From: Meconema thalassinum
Lineage: Eukaryota > Arthropoda > Insecta > Orthoptera > Tettigoniidae
NCBI GenBank assembly: GCA_946902985.2
Contig: OX336388.2
Coordinates: 1,501,972,545 to 1,502,036,544, forward strand
Direction: 5' to 3'
DNA length: 64,000 nt
A program made the translations under genes and the position numbers. Below the pieces are notes generated by a model. It was given only the letters and a program-made list of their open reading frames with translations, had not been told where the DNA came from and did not search any database. Within the stretch, counting starts at the first letter, position 1. The number at the start of each line of letters is the position of its first letter. Positions 33,588 to 43,891 of the stretch are shown piece by piece.

Positions 33588-35777
33588 TGTGCCAATCGGC
33601 ACAGATCTTCACGCCTAAATCCCCTAGTCTGGCATCGATCCCTAGCCTCTGGGAGAGATGTGAGCCTACCTTGGCATCGAACCCTGTGGTCCCTGAACTT
33701 AAAGACTCTGGGAAATAATCATTTGGGTCGGCGAGTGAGCTATGTAATTGACTAACTAATCCACGCTCGCTAAATGCGAGCCCACCCTAGAAGACCACCC
33801 TACCAGTTTCTACTCCCACGTCCAGTCAAGCCGGTCCCCTTGACGATGTTGACTTTTGAAGATGTTTACCTCTGGAGATGTTCGCCTCTGAGGATATTTA
33901 CCCAATGCCCACCCAACGTCCAATAAAAAAATCCGATCGGCAGGTGGCCTGAACTGGAGTGTTTCCAGATGTGACTTAAAGCGTCTCGCTTGGGTTACCG
34001 CCCATTTCCGTGCACTGACATTTCGCCTTTTCCGAAATAAGCCAATCGGCTCGCATATCGGTGTTTGGCGTCATTTTCAACAAAGACAACCCTTATTCAA
34101 ACAGCGTAGGAACCTTCCGCGTTTTAGTTTGAACCCTGCCTAGCAACTGCGGGCTCAGTAGGTACCAACATCACGGCAAGAAGAGTGACGAAAAGGACAC
34201 GCAAATTTAAGATCTTCAGCTGTGTTTCGTGTGGTGAGCTTGGAGCAATTTTCCAGTGTTGGTGAAAGGCATGATGTCTTGGCGTGTGACGCTTGGTATT
34301 CTGAATACCGACTACCAGGCTTGCAGACGTGTGTAACAAGTGCGTCGGCGGCCGGGTGCGAAGATGTCAACTCTTCCACCCGGCCAGTTACAAACCAACC
34401 TACAAATGTATGAAATAACCATGTGCGATAAGGAGAACTATTGAGAAGTAAAATTTAGAATTATTATTTTTGGGGGTTAGGGTATACATATGTTGGCTGC
34501 GTGCGTGATATTTTCTGGCGTACAAGGGCTTCTATTTCAGCTTGGTTCAAGTTTCGTGGCGTGTGCAATCTCGCAAGTGTACGGTCCTGCCACTATGCAC
34601 GGGTCTGGTGTCGAATTTATTCGTGTAATTATCCGGGGGACCAGTCTTGTAAGATTTGTGTTTTTGCAAGGCATTTCGTGGGGATTAGGGAAGCATTTTT
34701 GGCGTTTATTCGTGTCCAACTGGACAGCTTGACTGTTTTTAATGTTGTGTAATTTTGAGGGCAGTTTGGCCTAGTTCGATTTGCCTTGCGTTATTCTTTT
34801 GTTTGTGGTAACTCACTTGTCTATGGACCGAGTGTCTTTTGTTTTATGACAACATGGCGTCCTTGTGTTTACACATAAGATGGTATCACGTGCGCGGCCG
34901 CGGGAGTCACCTTAGTTGTGTTAAGTTATGTTTATTTATGTTTTATTTTTGTTTCATGTTCGGGTTCACCTCCCACAAAATTTCAAATGGTTCTTTCACT
35001 TAAGTATTTGGAGTGGGGGTTATTGCGTCCTGCCCCGGAGTAATCAATCAGTACTTGGGCTCAGTCGTATTAAGACGTAATTTGTCATTCGTCTGGTTCA
35101 ATGCTTATGCCTACCGGTTGTTTCTTTAGTTGTTCATTTAATTATTTTGTATCATTGTGGGGTTATGTTTCAGACTTAGTGATATTCCGCTTCTTGGTCT
35201 TTGGTTCAATTTCGTGTTGCCATTATTTTACCCTCGTTTGTCGATGTCACCCCTTTGTTCGGAAGGGAGCGTTAATATGAATTTCCATTAAAAGATTCAT
35301 CCACCTCTGATTATACTATTCGTAGTTCTGTATTAGTTTGGGAGGTCACATAACCTCATTCGGTTGGATATCTGTTTTACACGGCGTTCTAGTAAAGGGG
35401 CCGTCCCTACTTGGATGTTTTAAAATTATTAATCATGTAACTCTGTATTTTCTCCTGTGACCATTTCACTCGAGTTGAATCGTGTAACTATTGTGTGTAG
35501 TCTATAAGTTTGTGTTTATGTACCGTGTTAGTGTAATGATTTAGGGTCTGTTTAATCCTGGGCACCTTGCTTAATCTATGTGATGAGGCGTAATTGGTTT
35601 TGATTTACCTTGTCTGAATTGCTTGAAATTTTTAGTTATTCCCTTAAATGCAACTTCTTTCTCTTAGCGCACGAAACCTTAGGTAACCTATTCCTATTTG
35701 CGGCCTCTGCGTACGGGGTCCCCGTCCATCACCGAGCTTGTCTCGACTAAGGCTGTGTTAGTGGCGCCGGCTGTACA
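33588..35777 (+). mobile_element. element D right (3') LTR
   Basis: 2.19-kb direct repeat of 30118-32171, followed by cattt as the probable target duplication. It contains the 150-bp segment missing from the left copy. Confidence 0.85.
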
Positions 35778-36516
35778 CATTTCAATACGTATAATCATTT
35801 ACTGTACGGTACCACATTTCACTGCGCTCAGAGAGTTAAATCACGAGAAAAGTCTATTAAAATGTTTCAACATCACTTGGCCGCCATGTTCGTTTTGTAC
35901 TCTACAGGTTTATGAAAGTTACATAGATAAACTTGTATCTATGTTTATGTTTTATTTCAGGGTGATATCTGTAATAGTTTCGGAGATATAGAAAGTCAGT
36001 GAAGTATTTCGCACAGCCGCCATTTTGAGGTTATGTAAACAATTGAACTAAATTAGACTCCAGTGCAATACAATGTGTATAAACATTTGCTGTACCAAGT
36101 TTCATTATGTTTGGATGGTTAAATCGCTAGAAAAGTCTATTTAAAAGCCTCAACTTCGCTTGGCCGCCATGTTGGTTTTGTAGTAACCAGGTTTTTGAAA
36201 GTCTCATAGGTGAACTTCTAGTAGTGCCCTTTATCCGTACACAATTTCAGGGCAATATCGGTAATAGTTTCGGAGATACTGAATGCTGGTGAAATATTTC
36301 GCACAGCCGCCATGTTGTATTGGTGAGACGAAATAAAAGTTGAAGGGCACGGTCGGGGTTGGACAGAATGGTGCTATGATCTTACCGAGTTTCATTGTAA
36401 TCGCTCCGGCCGTTTAGAAGTTATTAGGGGACACACACACACGCGCACGCACAAACACACGGACAAAAGGTGACCTCATAAGCCTACTTTTTCATAAAAT
36501 GAAAATAGGCTAAAAA

Positions 36517-37986
36517 TATGCTTATGAGATCACCTTTTGTTCACGTGTCTGTCTGTGTGTGTGTGATTCGTGTGTGTGTGTGTCTAATAAAATCTAAACG
36601 GCTGGAGTGGTTTCAATGAAACTCGGTAAGTTCATAGCACTATTCCGGAACACCCCGACCGTGCCCTTCAAATTTTGTTACGTCTCACCAATCCAACATG
36701 GCAGCTGTGCGAAATATTTCACCAGCACTCAATATCTCCGAAACTATTACCGATATCACCCTGCAATGTTGTACCGTGATAAAGGGAACTACTAGAAGTT
36801 CACCTATGTGACTTTTGAAAACCTGGTAACTACAAAACCAACATGGCGGCAAAGCAAATTTGCGACTTTTAAATAGACGTTTATCGTGATTTAACCAACC
36901 AAATGCAAAAAGAAAGTGGTACAATATATGTTTATACACATTGTAATGCACCGATATCAAACTTTGTTCAATTGTTTATATAAACGCCAGATGGCGGCAT
37001 TCTATATCTCTGAAACTATTACCGGTATCACCCTGAAATTTTGTAGGGAGATAAAGACCACTACTGGAAGTTCATCTATGAGACTTTCAAAAACCGGTTA
37101 ACAACAAAACGAATATGGCGGCCAAGGGCCGTCGAAAGTTTTAAATAGATTCTTCTCGCGATTTAATGATCCAAACGCAATGAAACTTCGTACAGCAAAC
37201 GTTTATACGCATTGTAATGCACTTGTATCAAATTTAGTTCAATTGTTTACATAACCTCATTATGGTGGCTGTGTGAATTTTAAAATAAAGTTTTTATTTC
37301 TTGTGTCGTAATCATGCGATCGTAGTGAAAGTTTGAATAATGAACCTACGCAACAATTTTCCTTTAATGGTACATGACTCTATGGCCTATACATATAACA
37401 ATCCAACATGGTGACCATCCGAAATATTTAGACGGTTCTCAATATCTACGAATCTATTACAGCAATCAAACTGAATTTTCTATGTTCTTAGGGGCTATGA
37501 ACATAAGTTCACCTATAGGACTTTCAATAACCTGGTGATCACAAATCCAACATGGCGGCGACGCGAAGTGTAAATATTGACATGGACGTTTCTCGCAATT
37601 GAACCATCCGAGTGCAGTGAAACTTGTTACAGTAAATCCTTATACGAATGTTAATCCACTGGCATCTAATTTATTTCAATTGTTTCCATAACCACAAGAT
37701 GTCAGCTGAGCCAAATTTTAAAATCTCGTTTTTACTTCTTGAGTCCTAATCATGCGATTGTAGTTTGAATACTACTCGTACACAATAATCTTCATGTATC
37801 AGCACATAACTCTAAGACGTACATATATAAAAATCCAACATGGCGACCATCCGCAATATTTACTCGGTTCTCAATATCTACGAATCTATTACAGTAATCA
37901 AACTGAAATGTTGTATGTTGATAGTGGCAATTGATATAAGTAGGATTTATGGAAATAGGCTTGAGTTCTTCACGGAACTACTTGTT
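36517..37986 (-). mobile_element. F3 element, tail-to-tail with F2
   Basis: F copy in inverse orientation. It begins at the shared hairpin (GCTTATGAGATCACC) with (GT)n at about 36550-36580, has internal units of about 280 bp ('aacatggcggc', 'tatctccgaaactatt'), and ends GGAACTACTTGTT at about 37986. Full length is about 1.47 kb. Confidence 0.75.
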
Positions 37987-38577
37987 ATGTATATAGAGAT
38001 ATACTGCACCGCTCGGTGTTGACCGTGTTTTATTGCACACATTTAGGTTTTACTTGCTAACCGTTGGAGATACACGAAAAGTAATAAGGAGCTTTCAGAT
38101 GGAAAATTAAATATCAAAGCTCGTGGATGCCATCAAAAGTTTGCTATTTCTTAGCGTTCTAATTTTATTTGAAATGGAAATCTGAAATGTTGAATCCAAA
38201 GGGTGTAGTGACGTCACAAATGTGGATTGTACTTGCTAACCGTTGGAGATACACGAAAAGTGATAAGGATCTTTCGGATAGGAAATTAAATTTTAAAGCT
38301 CGTATGTGTCATCAAAAGTTCGATATTTCTTAGAGTTCTCTTTTTATTTGATATGGAAATTTGTAATTTTGAAACCAAAGGGTGTAGTGACGTCACTAAA
38401 ATGGTCGCCATTTTTAATAGGGCAAAATATCGAAATCAATAGTATCCTATATGTAAACCTGGTAAATCAGCTACATCCATGCAGAATTTCATTTAAATCG
38501 GACCAGTGGTTCTTGCGTTATTGAATAACACACGACTGACAGACAGACACATCTCATTTTTAGCCTATTTTCAATTT
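37987..38577 (+). repeat. G-family repeat, two 178-bp units
   Basis: Two units starting 'acttgctaaccgttggagatacac' (about 38054 and 38232) include 'gtgtagtgacgtcac'. A tail follows (cggaccagtggttcttgcgtt, GACA repeats) and then TTTTTAGCCTATTTTCA. An inverse copy lies at 48197-48609. Confidence 0.75.
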
Positions 38578-38616
38578 TGAAAAAATAGGCTTATGAGATC
38601 ACCTTTTGTCCGTGTG

Positions 38617-38648
<32 letters not shown>

Positions 38649-40093
38649 ATTCGTGTGTGTGTCCCCCCCTAATAAAATCTAAACGGCAGGAGCGATTTCA
38701 ATGAAACTCGGAAAGTTCATAGCACTATTCCCGGCGACCTCGACCGTGCCCTTCAAATTTTGTTACGACTCACCAATCCAACATGGCGGCTGTGCGAAAT
38801 ATTTCACCAGCATTCAATATCTCCGAAACTATTACCGATATTACCCTGATATTTTCTATGGTGATAGAGGGAACTACTATAAGTTCACTTATGTGACTTT
38901 TGAAAACCTGGTAGCTACAAAACGAACATGGCGGCCAAGCGAATTTGCGACTTTTAAATAGACGTTTCTCGCGATTTGACCAACCAAACGCAATGAAACT
39001 TGGTACAGTATATGTTTATATACATTGTAATGCACCGACATCTGACTTCGTTCAATTGTTTACATAATCACAAGATGGCGGATGAGCGAAATATTTCACC
39101 GGCATTCTATATCTCTGAAACTATTAGAGGTATCTCCCTAAAATTTTGTACTGAGATAAAGGGCACTACTGGAAGTCCATCTATAAGATTTTCAAAAACC
39201 GGCTAACTACAAAACGAACATGGCGGCCAAGCGAATTTGAACATTTTAAATAGACCTTTCTCGCGATTTAATGTTCCAAGCGCACTGAAACCAGGTACAG
39301 GAAATATTTATACACATTATAATCCACTGGTATCTAATTTAGTTCAATTGTTTACATAACCTCAAGATGGCGGCAGTGCGAATTTTAAAATTAAGTTTTT
39401 ATTTCTTGTGATGTAGTCATGCGATCGAAGTGAAAGTTTGAATAATGAACCTACGCAATAATTTTCCTTTAATGGTACATGACTCTATGGCCTATACATT
39501 TAACAATCCAACATGGCGACCATCCGAAATATTTAGACGATACTGAATATCTACGAATCTATTTAACAATCAAACTGCATTTTTTAATGTTCATAGGGGC
39601 TATGAACTTAAGTTCACCTATAAGACTTTAAATAACCTGGTGATCACAAATCCAACATGGCGGTGACGCGAATTATAAATATTCACATGGACGTTTCTCG
39701 CAATTTAACCACCCGCGTGCAGTGAAACTTGGTACAGTAAATCTTTATCCGAATGTTAATCCATTGGCATCTAATTTATTTCAATTGTTTCCATAACCTC
39801 AAGATGGCAGCTGTGAAAAATTTTTAAATCTCCTTGTTTTCTCTTGTGTCCTAATTATGCGATTGAAGTTTGAATACTACACGTTCACAATAATCTGCAT
39901 CTAACAGTACATAACTCTAGGACCAACATATATAAAATCCAACATGGCGACCATCCGAAATATTTAGTCGGTTCTCAATATCTACGAATCTATTACAGCA
40001 ATCAAACTGAAATTGTGTATGTTAAATAGTGGCAATTAACATAAGTAGGATATATGAAAATAGGCTGTATAGTTCTTCACGGAACTACTTGTT
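38578..40093 (-). mobile_element. F4 element
   Basis: Inverse-orientation F copy. It starts with ATAGGCTTATGAGATCACC and a (GT)n tract (about 38610-38650), contains repeated 'aacatggcggccaagcgaa' units, and ends GGAACTACTTGTTATA near 40093. Length is about 1.5 kb. Confidence 0.75.
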
Positions 40094-41455
40094 ATATATT
40101 AGTATGAATACATGAATTTTATCGTGTGGGTGTTTTATTCATACTTCAATCGCATGATGAGGACACATGAAATAAAAGCGGGATTTTAAAATTTCGCTCA
40201 TCTGCCATCTTGTGGTTATGAAAATAATTTAAATGAATTAGATGCCAGTCGATTAAAATTTGTATAAGCATGTACTGTATCAAGTTTCACTGCACTCGGA
40301 TGGTTAAAACGCAAGAAACGTCCATCTGAATATTTAAATTTCGCGTCGCCGCCATGTTGAATTTGTGCTCGCCAGGTTATTGAACGTCCCTTAGGTGAAC
40401 GTATGCTTATAGCCTCTATACACTTACAAAATTTCAGTTTGATTGCTGTAGTAGATTCATAGATATTGAGAACCGTCTAAATATTTCGGATGGTCGCCAT
40501 GTTGGATTTTAATATATGTAGGCCATAGAGTTATGTACTATTAGATGATGATTATTGTGTACGTTCATTATGAAAATGTCGATTTCGGTCGCATGTGTAG
40601 AACACAAGAAATAAAAACTTAATTTTCGAAATTCGCACAGCCGCCATCATGAGGTTATGTAAACAATTAAATTAAATTAGATACCAGTGCATTATAATGT
40701 GTATAAACATTTTCTGTATGACGTTTCATTGCGTTTGGGTCATTAAATCGCAGGAAAAAGTCTATTTAAAACTTTCAAATTCGCTTGTCTGCCATGTTCG
40801 TTTTGTAGTTAACCGGTTTTTGAAAATCTCATAGATGAACTTCCAGTAGTTCCCTTTATCTCCGTACAATCCTTGATGGTGATACCGGTAATAGTTTCAG
40901 AGATATAGAATGCTGGTGAAATATTTGGCACAGCCGCCATATTGAGGTTATGTAAACAATTGAACGAAGTTAGATGTCAGTGCATTACAATGTGTATACA
41001 CGTATACTGTACCAAGTTTCATTGCGTTTGGTCGGTTAAATCGCGAGAAACGTCTATTTAAAAGTCGAAAATTCGCTTGGCCGCCATGTTGGTTTTGTAG
41101 CTACCAGGTTTTCGAAGGTCACATAGGTGGACTTCTAGTTGTTCTCTTTATCACCGTACAAAATTCCAGGGTGATATCAGTAATAGTTTCGGAGATATTG
41201 AATGCTGGTGAAATATTTCGCACAGCCGCCATGTTGGATTGGTGAGACGTAACAAAATTTGAAGGGCACGGTCGTGGTCTTCCGGAATAGTGCTATAAAT
41301 TTACCGAGTTTCATTGAAATCGCTCCAGCCGTTTGGAAGTTATTAGGGGGACACACAAAAATCCTCACACACACATACACGCACACACAGACTGACACAC
41401 GGACAAAAGGTGATGTCTTAAGCTTATTTCTTCATAAATGAAAATAGGCTAAAAA
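40094..41455 (+). mobile_element. F5 element, lacking the AACAAG end
   Basis: Forward F copy without the usual AACAAGTAGTTCC end. It ends with (AC)n, 'acaaaaggtgatgtctta' and a hairpin arm finishing ATGAAAATAGGCTAAAAAT, directly against the hAT transposase at about 41456. F4 and F5 are head-to-head, so the cluster is palindromic at large scale. Confidence 0.7.
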
Positions 41456-42022
41456 TATCTTCGCCTGTAGACCACCCTTCCAGAACTTTACAAAATAGAA
41501 AATCCTCGTGCATTTCATTTTCATGACTGTAGCGTACAAAAACAAGAAGATGGGCAGGGTTTACGATATCAGTAGTGTCATCAAGTTGCAAGGCAAATTT
41601 TGGGCTATCATGAATACATGGTAGCAATTGATATTTTTTGTCAGAGGCTATTACATCAATACAACGAGTTACTGTATCATTTGAGAGCGGTATTGACTTC
41701 AAACACTCGCCGAACTTTTCTCCATGCATGATAGCGCACATTTTCACGGCTGCAGGAAGAAGTAATTTCTCACCAATAATATGTGGTAATTTGGATTTTG
41801 CAATTAAATAAGATACCTCCCAGGATGCTGTTAGCGCTTTCTTAGCAACTGTTGCGTGCTTTTCTAGGAATCTAACATTTCCTTTTAGTTGTTGCTCGTG
41901 GCGCTTAAAAGATGCTAAAGGTTTACTTACACAGTCTGGATGTTTAGTCTGCAAGTGTCTCTTAAGTTTCACAGGATTCAAACTGTCGTTTGCTAAAATC
42001 TCCAAACAAAGAACGCATTGAG
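41456..42022 (-). pseudogene. hAT transposase, central piece
   Basis: Minus-strand frame reading LEILANDSLNPVKLKRHLQTKHPD, which completes a BED-type zinc finger, then KFALQLDDTTDIV, with a likely catalytic aspartate, and EGWSTGED, where it is cut by F5. The N-terminal neighbour at 46059-46261 ends in QCVLC; the two cysteines and the downstream HLQTKH histidines form the finger across the LINE insertion. The frame is open in this piece. It lies between the LINE and the F cluster; both sides of each insertion resume in the same frame. Confidence 0.88.
42010..42022. repeat. LINE target-site duplication, left (agaacgcattgag)
   Basis: The 13 bases recur exactly at 46059-46071, on the other side of the LINE and after its GAA-rich tail. 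Confidence 0.9.
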
Positions 42023-42846
42023 CCGTGCAACCACCAGAGGGTGAGATCGTGTGTAATGGTGCTGCGGCTTATATCCATCTATACTGAAGACCTACGTTTC
42101 TTTTGTGGCTTCCAGTGAATATTTGTGGCTTTGTTTTGGGTGCTGAGTTTGTGGTAGTGTTGTCCAGAGAATCTACTCTCTTTTGATAGTGTTTTAGGAT
42201 CATATTTATTATTAATTTTATGCAGTAAGTGTCAGCCATCTTGTTAACTGCTACAATAAGTTCCATAGAAAGCACTATCTGGAGAGTCACTCGTTATCTA
42301 TGGCTAAAATCTTTGCCCTCACTTTCACCCATTTTGTTTCTTTTGCCATCACTACCATAGAAACTATGAACAAGATATGCACTCTACTTAATATTCTTGG
42401 CGTTGCCTAGGTCACTCAGCCGGCCTATTTTGTCAGCCATCTTTAAGACCGACAATGTGAGGCTTCTGTACTGGACAGCATATGGCACTATTACCCGGTC
42501 AGCTTGCGTGGGGGTTTAGCTCTGAATTGAGTAAGGGCTAAACACAACCCTGCGCGAGACACTGGGGTAGGGGGCCTCAACCCCGACACGGCGCGTCCCA
42601 ATGGCTGATACGGGACGTCCTGTAGATATGCAGGACAGGTGCGAATAAGGCATGGCCAAATAAGCATCCGCGGATCAACTGAGGCAAAAATAGTAAACGG
42701 TCAACGGTCTCCAAGGCGGAAGAGGAAGACTCCCAACGGTTTGGAGGGCGGAAGAACCAACACCAAAACTCTGGGGCTTACAACCTCAGTTTTAATTCTG
42801 GAGGAACAGGCAACGCCTGCCCTCCCAACTAACTTCAACGTAGAGC

Positions 42847-43833
42847 ATGATGGAAACACCTTCAGGAAAGACTACTCCAGGGGGCAGCCGGCAACGGAAA
42901 TCCCCCACCGCCATAAGCGGTGCAACCAGGCCTTTGGATTCTGGAGAGCCTGGAACGTCATGCAGGGAAGAGTCGGAGCTTCCCAGAACCTTATCACAGA
43001 AGATACGAACCAAGCAAAAACATCTGCTGGGAACGCTGAACATCAACACGCTCCTGAAAGTTGGCAAACTAAAACAACTGATCAACGTTTTGAAGGAAAA
43101 AGACATTTGCATACTGGCACTACAAGAGACAAGATACCTAGACGAAAATCCCATGGAATCTGAGGGTTACAGAATCTACAAGGGAAAACCTGCGATAAAA
43201 AACAAATCAAATGTAACGATCTTAGGTACGGCCTTCGTAGTTAAGAGGAACATCACTGAGTCCATCATCAACTTCACCTCACCATCCGAGAGAATTTCTC
43301 TTCTCTCCTTTAGATCTGGAAATAAAGCATATACAATTATCAACGCACACGCCCCTATTAATGAAGATAACAAGAAAAATCCTGAGAAGGTGGATAACTT
43401 TTGGCAAACTCTCGAAGACACAACTTCCAAAATTCCACAACATCACGTAAAAGTTTTGGTTGGCGATTTCAATGCCCAGATAGGCAAAGAGAGAAGATAT
43501 AGAAAAATTGTGGGGGACTATCCAGCACATAAAAGAACGAACAGAAATGGAGAAAGAATAATCGGGTTTTGCAGACATTTCAACCTGAAACTCATGTCCA
43601 CATACATCAAGGCACTCCCGAGCAAGAAGAAAACCTGGGTATGTCCTAACACGATGCTGGGAGAGTTCCAGATCGACCATGTCGCAATAACGACCACAAA
43701 CCGAAAGGAAATCCTGAATGTTAAAGTAAGGAAAAGCCTAAACATCGACTCGGATCACTACCTCTCGGAGATTAAAGTAAAATTCCAGCCAAACAAGCCC
43801 AAACCGAGAACCAACAGGAAACCCTTGAATTAA
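42847..43833 (+). CDS. LINE APE-type endonuclease domain
   Basis: 328-codon frame. After about 60 residues the endonuclease/exonuclease/phosphatase fold begins: LGTLNINTLLKVGKL, ILALQETRYLD (metal-binding glutamate), NAHAPINEDN, VLVGDFNAQIG (Asp/Asn pair) and a C-terminal SDHYL with the conserved histidine. It would nick target DNA to prime reverse transcription. It ends in TAA at 43833, one frame away from the RT ORF. A single extra base near 43825-43833 would explain the split, as related elements usually carry one continuous polyprotein. The true start is uncertain: there is an alternative frame from 42639, and a first ATG at 42847 gives a basic, proline-rich head. Confidence 0.85.
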   Translation: MMETPSGKTTPGGSRQRKSPTAISGATRPLDSGEPGTSCREESELPRTLSQKIRTKQKHLLGTLNINTLLKVGKLKQLINVLKEKDICILALQETRYLDENPMESEGYRIYKGKPAIKNKSNVTILGTAFVVKRNITESIINFTSPSERISLLSFRSGNKAYTIINAHAPINEDNKKNPEKVDNFWQTLEDTTSKIPQHHVKVLVGDFNAQIGKERRYRKIVGDYPAHKRTNRNGERIIGFCRHFNLKLMSTYIKALPSKKKTWVCPNTMLGEFQIDHVAITTTNRKEILNVKVRKSLNIDSDHYLSEIKVKFQPNKPKPRTNRKPLN

Positions 43834-43891
43834 TACAGAGACTCTGAAACAGAACAAGGAAAAATACTGCGAAAACCTATCGAAGCTGAAC

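Larger units (their letters stand above)
30118..35777 (+). mobile_element. non-autonomous LTR retrotransposon D
   Basis: Two direct repeats, 30118-32171 and 33588-35777, start TGTGCCAATCGGCA and end in ...ACA. They flank a short internal region (1.4 kb) with a single gag-like ORF and no pol. Flanking bases catta (30113-30117) and cattt (35778-35782) are a probable 5-bp TSD. The F2 sequence resumes in register on the right side. The LTR start resembles that of element A on its own strand (TGTGCCCAATCGG). Confidence 0.85.
29362..36516 (+). mobile_element. F2 element, interrupted by LTR element D
   Basis: Starts AACAAGTAGTTCCGTG at about 29362 with hairpin and CCTATTTTCAT. The interior repeats of about 280 bp carry 'ccgccatgttgg' and 'ggagatattgaatgctgg'. 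The end has an (AC)n tract (36429-36462) and a hairpin arm GCCTACTTTTTCAT...ATGAAAATAGGC (36483-36514). Removing element D (30118-35777) leaves about 1.5 kb, close to the 1.4 kb of the F copy in element B. Confidence 0.75.

Noticed and set aside
42639..43163. 174-codon ORF at the 5' end of the LINE
   Set aside because: It overlaps the endonuclease ORF in another frame and lacks any motif. An original N-terminus shifted by an indel cannot be excluded.
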